Of a stretch of 64,000 bases of DNA, positions 58,531-64,000 are shown piece by piece. The DNA is from Bacteroidota bacterium (GTDB taxonomy: Bacteria > Bacteroidota > Ignavibacteria > Palsa-1295). Where the stretch lies: positions 141,667-205,666 of the forward strand of contig JAJPIO010000006.1 in the NCBI GenBank assembly GCA_021324735.1. The letters are read 5' to 3'. A program made the translations under genes and the position numbers. How positions within the stretch are numbered: position 1 is the stretch's first letter; each line of letters opens with the position of its first letter. A model generated the notes under the pieces. The model saw only the letters and a program-made list of their open reading frames with translations, did not search any database and had not been told where the DNA came from.

Positions 58531-59240
58531 AGTTCGGATTCCTCTTCACCCTCATCTTCGTACTCCCCTTCGACATAATTACCGGAACGGGCATCCGTAT
58601 ATTCTGACACATTATACGCTGGGTTGCTAAACTGCGGGCCTTCGAACTGGAATAATCCTGTTACGGCTTCATTACCGTACTCCGTTCGTAGGGCGTCGCT
58701 AAGCTCCAGCTTATCGTTACCGGTCAGCACTTTATCTGCGACGGAATAAACTCGCTCTTCTTCAATAGCAACATGCTCGTGATAAAGCCTCACCAGTTCA
58801 CGGCCACTGGCAATAAAAGCGGTATCTTCGGTAAGATGCTTGGCATGGCTTTCAGCCAAATTATTTTCGTCCTGTTTCGTTTGTCGAAAGACGTTCCAGT
58901 CATGGACCAGCTTTACAATTTGACGCTGCAAAATTTCATGCCCTTCAACCAGGAAGTGAATAGGCGCGTCCGGCTGTTGGAAGCCAATGTGAGGCACTTT
59001 ATTAGCAACTGCCGGGAAGAGGAAGCGCTCTTCGTCTCGCTCGTGTTGCGGAGCAACCTTTAGGAAGAACTGTAGCACTTCGTCCCATTCTGGTTTTGCG
59101 GCAAAGCTTGCGAATACACCGCGAGATTCCGCGTCATCCAACAGGGTCGAAAGAACCGCGCAATTGTGAAGGACCAGCTTGTGCATGTCACGGAAAAATT
59201 GGACGCCGTCCTTGTAGTTTTTAGGGTCGGGAGAGTTCAT
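58527..59240 (-). CDS. Hemerythrin-domain protein
   Basis: 237 residues. A four-helix hemerythrin-like domain has spaced His/Glu ligands: KLVLHNCAVLSTLLDD, PQHERDEERFLFPAV, HFLVEGHEILQRQIV and RLYHEHVAIEEERVY. The diiron site would bind oxygen or iron or sense them. The C-terminus, from about residue 195, is low-complexity and acidic (VEGEYEDEGEEESEL). It is divergent from dut across a 14-bp palindrome at 59266 that may control it. Confidence 0.85.
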   Translation of the reverse strand: MNSPDPKNYKDGVQFFRDMHKLVLHNCAVLSTLLDDAESRGVFASFAAKPEWDEVLQFFLKVAPQHERDEERFLFPAVANKVPHIGFQQPDAPIHFLVEGHEILQRQIVKLVHDWNVFRQTKQDENNLAESHAKHLTEDTAFIASGRELVRLYHEHVAIEEERVYSVADKVLTGNDKLELSDALRTEYGNEAVTGLFQFEGPQFSNPAYNVSEYTDARSGNYVEGEYEDEGEEESEL

Positions 59241-59265
59241 CGGAATTTTTCAATTTTTTAAGCAC

Positions 59266-59279
59266 GGGAATATATTCCC
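59266..59279. promoter_or_regulatory. Perfect 14-bp palindrome between hemerythrin and dut
   Basis: GGGAATATATTCCC lies 25 bases upstream of the hemerythrin start and 21 bases before dut. It is a perfect palindrome in a divergent promoter region, as expected of a dimeric repressor site; the regulator is unknown. Confidence 0.4.
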
Positions 59280-59300
59280 CTCAGTACACGTATTTCCACT

Positions 59301-59744
59301 ATGCCTGAACTTCTTATTAAACGCTTAAACGAGTCAGATAATGACATCCCCCTTCCGAGCTATGCGACCGAGCATGCTGCCGGAATGGACCTTCGAGTAA
59401 ACCAGAATGTCGAGATCGCCCCCGGGGAAATCCTCATGGCTCCGACGGGTATTGCAATTGAAATTCCGGAAGGCTATGAAGGGCAGGTGCGACCTCGCAG
59501 CGGACTCGCCGCAAAGCATGGCATCACCGCTCTCAATTCACCCGGTACGATCGATGCAGACTATCGTGGCGAGGTCAAAGTAATTCTCATAAATCACGGC
59601 AAAGAACCCGTTCGCTTTGAGCGTGGCGCACGTATTGCACAGCTCGTGATCAGCAAATATGAGAAAGTCGAAATCGCTGAGGCAGATGAATTGGCCGAGA
59701 CCGCTCGAGCAAGCGGCGGATTTGGTCACACCGGAGTACACTAA
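59301..59744 (+). CDS. dut: dUTP diphosphatase
   Basis: 147 residues with all five trimeric dUTPase motifs: [52 protein letters not shown] and the mobile C-terminal arm [10 protein letters not shown]. It hydrolyses dUTP to dUMP and pyrophosphate, keeping uracil out of DNA and feeding thymidylate synthesis. The fructose bisphosphatase gene starts 34 bases later and is probably cotranscribed. Confidence 0.96.
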   Translation: MPELLIKRLNESDNDIPLPSYATEHAAGMDLRVNQNVEIAPGEILMAPTGIAIEIPEGYEGQVRPRSGLAAKHGITALNSPGTIDADYRGEVKVILINHGKEPVRFERGARIAQLVISKYEKVEIAEADELAETARASGGFGHTGVH

Positions 59745-59778
59745 TCCACCTTACTCAACCGTTGAGCATCGTCGCCAC

Positions 59779-60843
59779 ATGCCATTAGTTCACGACAAAG
59801 TAATAACGATCGAGCGGCACATTATCGAGCAGCAAGAGCTCTCGCACGGCGCCACGGGTGATTTTTCTTCTCTGTTGCGTGATCTCGCACTCGCGTTTAA
59901 GATCATCAATCGCGAAGTGCGACAAGCGGGCCTTGTCGATGCCTTAGGCGCTACCGGTATCGAGAACGTCCAAGGAGAGATCGTTCAAAAACTCGATGCC
60001 TTTGCCGACACGGTCATTTATCGAGCAATGGACCATGGTGGCCATCTCTGCGGTATGGCGAGTGAAGAGAACGAGAATATATTGCCTATTCCAGATAATT
60101 ACAAATGTGGCAAATATGTCCTGTTGTTCGATCCGCTGGATGGCTCTTCCAATATCGATGTCAACGTCTCTATTGGGACTATCTTTTCCATCCTTCGGCG
60201 TGTAACGCCGGATCATAAGCCGAGCACTCTTGAAGATTTTCTTCAACCAGGATATAAACAAGTAGCCGCCGGTTATACTATTTACGGCCCATCTACTATG
60301 CTCGTTTATACTGCCGGCCGCGGTGTCTACGGATTTACGTTCGATCCATCGGTCGGTGAATTCCTATTATCACACGATGATATTCGTATCCCGCAGCACG
60401 GGAAAATTTATAGTGCCAACGAAGGCAATTATAACAAATGGGATAGCCGGGTACAGCGGTATATTGACTGGGCTAAAAGCGATATACCTGAAGAGCACAA
60501 GAAAGCATATAGCTTGCGCTATATCGGCTCCATGGTCGCTGATGTTCACCGCACCTTGTTATATGGCGGAGTATTCCTCTATCCTGCGGATATAAAGAGC
60601 CACAAAGGCAAGCTTCGTTTACTATATGAGGCAAACCCGATGTCGTTCGTTGTAGAACAGGCGGGCGGACGCGCAAGCAACGGTAGCCAACGTGTTCTAG
60701 ATATTCAACCGGAGCTGTTACATCAGCGAACTCCTCTGATCGTTGGCAGTCCGCAAAATGTGGATGAGGTCGAACGCTTCCTCAATGCACCCGAAGGGGA
60801 TGTCGCACTCTCAGGCGCTTTCGGTATTGCCCAGGAGATTTAA
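59779..60843 (+). CDS. fbp: Class 1 fructose-1,6-bisphosphatase
   Basis: 354 residues from ATG 59779 (the frame is open into dut, but the domain starts here). Motifs: HATGDFSSLLRDLALAFKII-like start, CGMASEENENILPIP, the metal/phosphate site LFDPLDGSSNIDVNVSIGT, YGPSTMLVYTAGRGVYGFT, SLRYIGSMVADVHRTLLYGG and ANPMSFVVEQAGGRAS. It makes fructose 6-phosphate in gluconeogenesis or the pentose cycle. The end overlaps the convergent TerB-like gene by 33 bases. Confidence 0.95.
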   Translation: MPLVHDKVITIERHIIEQQELSHGATGDFSSLLRDLALAFKIINREVRQAGLVDALGATGIENVQGEIVQKLDAFADTVIYRAMDHGGHLCGMASEENENILPIPDNYKCGKYVLLFDPLDGSSNIDVNVSIGTIFSILRRVTPDHKPSTLEDFLQPGYKQVAAGYTIYGPSTMLVYTAGRGVYGFTFDPSVGEFLLSHDDIRIPQHGKIYSANEGNYNKWDSRVQRYIDWAKSDIPEEHKKAYSLRYIGSMVADVHRTLLYGGVFLYPADIKSHKGKLRLLYEANPMSFVVEQAGGRASNGSQRVLDIQPELLHQRTPLIVGSPQNVDEVERFLNAPEGDVALSGAFGIAQEI

Positions 60844-61365
60844 TCCTTCTGCGGTCGTCTCAAGATGTAAGTCCTGAATGATCTGATATAGCAACGGCTT
60901 TTCCTCCTTCGATATAACATGAAGGCTAATGAAATGGCCGCTCTCCGCTTTAGCTATCTTTAGCGCTGCCGCTGCTAAGCCAGCACGCACCTGATGAGCT
61001 TCTCGGTCGGAAAGCTTTGCAAGTGCATCTGCCAATAAAGCGCGGGCTGCCATAAAATTATCATTATTCCATTTCGCTTTGACCATCGGAAGTAATCCCA
61101 TATCAGTACCGATGGACTCTAACTCGGATTGTGTAGCGAGCCCAAAACGGAACTGTAGGGAGCGAATGAACTCCTGAATAGCAGCGAATTCACTTCCCGA
61201 AGTGCTTCCATCGGCAGCCACGATCTGCATGATCGGGGCGAGCATCAGACCGCCAAATGCTACTTTATTCGGGCTGGTATGAGACGTTTCCCAAAGACCC
61301 AGCGATCGTAATCGCTCGATCTCATGATTATTAAAGAACTGGCTATTCTCGAGAGAATTAAGCAT
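60811..61365 (-). CDS. TerB-like helical protein
   Basis: 184 residues, all alpha-helical and soluble. Two segments fit the TerB (tellurite-resistance B / DjlA N-terminal-like) pattern of paired acidic sites: VAADGSTSGSEFAAIQEFI near residue 50 and AESGHFISLHVISKEEKPLL near residue 150. The domain may bind metal and is found in stress contexts. No other ter genes are nearby. Assignment is by motif only and tentative. Confidence 0.55.
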   Translation of the reverse strand: MLNSLENSQFFNNHEIERLRSLGLWETSHTSPNKVAFGGLMLAPIMQIVAADGSTSGSEFAAIQEFIRSLQFRFGLATQSELESIGTDMGLLPMVKAKWNNDNFMAARALLADALAKLSDREAHQVRAGLAAAALKIAKAESGHFISLHVISKEEKPLLYQIIQDLHLETTAEGLNLLGNTESA

Positions 61366-61429
61366 TATTTCTCAGGTTTTGGGGACAAATTTACAAAAGA
61401 ATACAGACGAAATAACGTAAGCGGCACTT

Positions 61430-61705
61430 CTACTGTAATTGCCGGTCGAAAAACGATTTTAGTTGCTTCTCAATTTCGCCTTTAAAGGCGGCTAACATTA
61501 GGCCTAACTCAACATCGGTTGTGACCGATTTATCCTCGACTAAAATAGTCCCTGTTGCACCGGTGCGGCTAAACTCAACCTCATTCCCTTTCCAGTGATA
61601 ATTGACATCAAGGCGATCTTTCAATTGCTGTACAAGATCCTCAATGCGAGCTTTAGCCTGATCGAGGCCAAGATTATGCTGATAGGTAAGATGAATGTGT
61701 GGCAT
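61430..61705 (-). CDS. Polyhydroxyalkanoate-system family small protein (PHA_gran_rgn-like)
   Basis: 91 residues resembling the PF09650 group: HIHLTYQHNLGLDQAKARIE, LKDRLDVNYHWKGNEVEFS, a GTILVEDKSVTTDVELGLML strand region and a C-terminal helix ending KSFFDRQLQ. These are small DUF proteins first noted near PHA granule genes, but they occur widely without them; none is in the window. The gene is oriented with the ribosomal operon, but a terminator separates them. Confidence 0.75.
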   Translation of the reverse strand: MPHIHLTYQHNLGLDQAKARIEDLVQQLKDRLDVNYHWKGNEVEFSRTGATGTILVEDKSVTTDVELGLMLAAFKGEIEKQLKSFFDRQLQ

Positions 61706-61781
61706 TGATGGGCGAAGAACAATTCATGTGCCCCGGAATTAGGCCTTGTGTTTGCAACAGGAGACGCGAATCAACCTCCAT

Positions 61782-61814
61782 AAAAACAGAGTGATCGGGC
61801 TTTTACCCGATCAC
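61782..61814 (-). terminator. Terminator of the rplT operon
   Basis: GTGATCGGG/CCCGATCAC (61791-61799 with 61806-61814), read on the minus strand, is followed by a T-run (TTTTTAT). Confidence 0.8.
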
Positions 61815-61839
61815 TGTTATCCAATCAAATTTCAAACTA

Positions 61840-62184
61840 TTACTTCGCTTTATTTACCAGCGCCGTAAAGACTTCAGGATGATTGTACGCTACATCGGCA
61901 AGAAGCTTACGATTGATGCCAATCCCGGACTTAGCAAATGCGCCCATCAAACGCGAATATGTTGTGCCATTCTCACGAGCAGCAGCATTAATACGCACGA
62001 TCCATAGCGAGCGGAATTCACGCTTCTTGGCGCGACGATCGCGATAGGCATACTGACGACCTTTATCAACATGGTGCTTGGCAACGGTAAGAACGTTACC
62101 ACGCATGCCCCAGTAGCCTTTACTGGCTTCAAGTACTTTCTTCCGGCGACGTTTCGCCTGAGGTAGGTTTTTAGCTCTTGGCAT
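61840..62184 (-). CDS. rplT: 50S ribosomal protein L20
   Basis: 114 residues, full length. The basic N-terminus binds 23S rRNA ([39 protein letters not shown]), and the globular end has [19 protein letters not shown] and [14 protein letters not shown]. It is essential for early large-subunit assembly and in many bacteria represses its own operon. It follows rpmI by about 140 bases; that gap contains a small stem (near 62264-62280) that could be a regulatory or processing site. Confidence 0.96.
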   Translation of the reverse strand: MPRAKNLPQAKRRRKKVLEASKGYWGMRGNVLTVAKHHVDKGRQYAYRDRRAKKREFRSLWIVRINAAARENGTTYSRLMGAFAKSGIGINRKLLADVAYNHPEVFTALVNKAK

Positions 62185-62325
62185 TGTAGATTCTCAGATT
62201 TTTGGGTTTAGAATGATGCCGCTCTGGAAGCATCTGAATCCTTATTCCGAAGAATAAAGATCGCCTTTTTAGAGGCGCTCTGAACGGCTTGAATTGTCAA
62301 AGAAGGAGATCAAATCTCCAAAAAT

Positions 62326-62520
62326 TTACTTACCGAGGAGAATACGGATATTCTTCTCATTTGCTGGCGCTACGAGGGTAGCCTGACGAAGACCGCGCTT
62401 ACGCTTCTTCGATTTCGACGTCATAATATGGGCCTGGTACGCCTTTTCCCGCTTTAAATGGCCGCTTCCGGTCACTTTAAAGCGCTTCTTGGCGCCCGAT
62501 TTTGTCTTCATTTTTGGCAT
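62326..62520 (-). CDS. rpmI: 50S ribosomal protein L35
   Basis: 64 residues from ATG 62520, the family's typical start ([18 protein letters not shown]); an upstream in-frame extension to 62556 is not expected. The core ends with basic AKKR-type residues and the C-terminal [11 protein letters not shown]. It sits in the usual infC-rpmI-rplT order. Confidence 0.95.
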   Translation of the reverse strand: MPKMKTKSGAKKRFKVTGSGHLKREKAYQAHIMTSKSKKRKRGLRQATLVAPANEKNIRILLGK

Positions 62521-62608
62521 AATTCCCTTAAAATTGAGACCGGCTAACAGGCCCAACTATTACTTAGTTCGAATATTCTCTTACAACAGCGCCTAGGGCC
62601 GTTGAGCA

Positions 62609-63475
62609 TTACAATTCTGGCTCTTCCTCTGGCTTGGGAGCCGCTTTCGGCTCGGCCTTCTTGTCTTCGGCTTTCTTATCCTCGTTCTTCTTGCCCTCGC
62701 CACTCTTTTTCTTTCCGGTCGGTGAGAGCACGATGGACATCATACGGCCCATCATGGAAACATCCTGATCGACCTTTGCGATGTCTTCCATCCGTGCCTT
62801 AAAGTTTGCCAGCAGGTCTTCGCCAAACTGCTTATAGTTGACTTCACGACCTTTGAACTGGACGTAAGCCTTCACTTTATGTCCTTCTTCGATAAATGCA
62901 CGGGCATGTCGAAGTTTGAACTCAAAGTCATGCGTATCAGTATGAGGATGGAAGCGTATTTCCTTTAGAAGTTGCTGATGAGAAGATTTTTTCGCCTGCT
63001 TCTCACGCTTTTGCTGCTCGTACTTCCACTTCCCGAACTCGATGATCTTGCAGACGGGAGGCTTAGCGTTCGGTACGATCTCGATCAGATCTTGCTGCTT
63101 GCTGCGAGCGATCTCCAATGCTTCTTTCGGCGACATAACACCGACCATCTGCCCATCTTCATCGATCACGCGAATTTCCGATACACGAATATTCTCGTTC
63201 ATACGAACGCCCGGATCGCGCGACGGCATGACGCGGCTGAACCGCTCCATGCGCTTTTGTACATTCGGATTAGGGCCAGTTCGTGGAGCACCCGGCGCAC
63301 CGCCCGCCGGGCGTGGCCGTAACACCGGCATTGAACTTGACGATGAAGGCGCATCAGTGGGATTGCGCTTCTTCAGCACCATTCCACCAATACTTACCTG
63401 CGGTGAGGGATCTTTGGGGTTGCCCGTTTCGGCATCTGGACCTTTTGGTGAGGCCTTCGTAACTAAATTGCTCAA
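62609..63475 (-). CDS. infC: Translation initiation factor IF-3, extended form
   Basis: The IF-3 core spans about residues 91-251. The N-domain is RMNENIRVSEIRVIDEDG, then IEIVPNAKPPVCKIIEFGKW, and the C-domain is KEIRFHPHTDTHDFEFKL to MMGRMMSIVLSP. It blocks premature subunit joining and checks the initiator tRNA. The 288-residue frame from TTG 63475 has an extra 90-residue Pro/Ser/Arg N-terminus and a 37-residue Lys/Glu tail; usual IF-3 is about 170-200. Start is uncertain: internal ATGs at 63382 (residue 32) and 63331 (residue 49) are alternatives, and the TTG lies only about 20 bases after a terminator. Confidence 0.9.
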   Translation of the reverse strand: MSNLVTKASPKGPDAETGNPKDPSPQVSIGGMVLKKRNPTDAPSSSSSMPVLRPRPAGGAPGAPRTGPNPNVQKRMERFSRVMPSRDPGVRMNENIRVSEIRVIDEDGQMVGVMSPKEALEIARSKQQDLIEIVPNAKPPVCKIIEFGKWKYEQQKREKQAKKSSHQQLLKEIRFHPHTDTHDFEFKLRHARAFIEEGHKVKAYVQFKGREVNYKQFGEDLLANFKARMEDIAKVDQDVSMMGRMMSIVLSPTGKKKSGEGKKNEDKKAEDKKAEPKAAPKPEEEPEL

Positions 63476-63491
63476 ATAATCAGTTATTCGT

Positions 63492-63528
63492 TAAAAATCG
63501 CACGACCTATGACTCTCATAGGTCGTGC
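63492..63528 (-). terminator. Terminator-like hairpin between thrS and infC
   Basis: A perfect 13-bp stem (63500-63512 with 63516-63528), loop CTC. On the minus strand it is followed by GATTTTTAAC. It would end thrS before infC, or act as an attenuator. Confidence 0.75.
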
Positions 63529-63555
63529 CAACTGGATGAAAAAATATCAATGCGA

Positions 63556-64000
63556 TCATTCGGGGATCGCGCACTCTTGTTGAAGCATCGCTAATGCCTC
63601 CTCTAATGAAACCGTTCCGACATTACCTTTTCCGTGCCGTCGGATGGCAACCGAACGAGATTCACGCTCCTTCTCACCGACCACGAGCATAACCGGCACC
63701 TTCTTTACTTCCTGGTCACGTATGCGAGCGTTAACTTTTTCATTGGATGCGTCGAGTTTTACACGAATGCCTCGAGCCTCCAAGGCAGATCGCACCTCTT
63801 CCGCATAAGGCTGCTGTCCGTCGGTGATGGGAAGCACCGCTACCTGGACCGGCGCTAACCATGTCGGGAAGTTGCCGGCATAATGCTCGATAAGGAGGCT
63901 ACAGAATCGCTCGAACGACCCAAAAGGAGCGCGATGAATGACCACAGGGCGATGCTTCTGACCGTCCTGGCCGACAAACTCCATATTGAACCGCTCCGGC
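63556..64000 (-). CDS. thrS: Threonyl-tRNA synthetase, C-terminal part (cut by window edge)
   Basis: The last about 148 residues. The end of the class II catalytic core is QDGQKHRPVVIHRAPFGSFE (motif 3 with its Arg, RAPFGS) and IEHYAGNFPTWLAPVQVAVL. The HGTP anticodon-binding domain follows (YAEEVRSALEARGIRVKLD, QEVKKVPVMLVVGEKE). It charges tRNA-Thr. The 5' part continues beyond position 64000. The gene order thrS-infC-rpmI-rplT is conserved across many bacteria. Confidence 0.95.
   Translation of the reverse strand, partial: PERFNMEFVGQDGQKHRPVVIHRAPFGSFERFCSLLIEHYAGNFPTWLAPVQVAVLPITDGQQPYAEEVRSALEARGIRVKLDASNEKVNARIRDQEVKKVPVMLVVGEKERESRSVAIRRHGKGNVGTVSLEEALAMLQQECAIPE

Overview
The window is ordinary chromosomal DNA with near-balanced base composition from a Gram-negative bacterium of the Bacteroidota/Chlorobiota (FCB) assemblage. 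It is probably a deep, little-cultured lineage of the Kapabacteria/Ignavibacteria kind; that finer placement is inference. Supporting signs are several secreted proteins ending in type IX secretion (T9SS, Por) sorting domains, promoter-like boxes of the Bacteroidota -7 form TANNTTTG ahead of several genes, few strong Shine-Dalgarno sequences, an MsbA-like exporter, outer-membrane efflux genes, and a tRNA gene without an encoded CCA.

Layout. 0-6 kb is an accessory stretch: small orphan proteins, a Tat-exported SDR oxidoreductase, a cluster of palindromic repeats, an RlpA-like protein and a secreted protein of unknown function. 6-8 kb has a BtuF-like binding protein overlapping rpsR, then rpmB. 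8-19.4 kb is an envelope glycan locus. A forward operon (GT9, MsbA-like ABC exporter, GT9, GT9) converges on a reverse operon (GT2, beta-barrel-like protein, M50 protease, GT39, GT4). The set reads as assembly and export of a lipid-linked saccharide such as lipooligosaccharide core. 19.4-30.8 kb is central metabolism and translation: FAH-family hydrolase, transketolase, glycine decarboxylase, a noncoding region that may encode a structured RNA, tRNA-Pro(CGG), an FMN-dependent hydroxy-acid dehydrogenase and rpsA.

31-42 kb is rich in exported proteins: two tandem T9SS cargo paralogues, a REP-associated (Y1) transposase between two arrays of short inverted repeats, a beta-barrel protein, a beta-propeller protein, a VOC protein, a lipoprotein, and an arylsulfotransferase-like T9SS cargo. 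42-50 kb has metK and a TolC-adaptor-RND efflux operon followed by a YncE-like propeller. 50-54.4 kb is one very large T9SS-sorted surface protein. 54.8-61.7 kb holds housekeeping and stress genes (M15-like peptidase, PolB-type exonuclease, aldo/keto reductase, DUF488, hemerythrin, dut, class 1 fructose bisphosphatase, TerB-like and PHA-granule-like proteins). The right end is the conserved thrS-infC-rpmI-rplT cluster on the minus strand, with thrS cut by the window edge.

I found no CRISPR array, prophage, toxin-antitoxin pair or defence island. The least explained parts are the repeat/orphan-gene island at 0.9-3.7 kb, the intergenic region at 25.6-26.0 kb, and the transposase flanked by repeat arrays at 33.2-34.1 kb.
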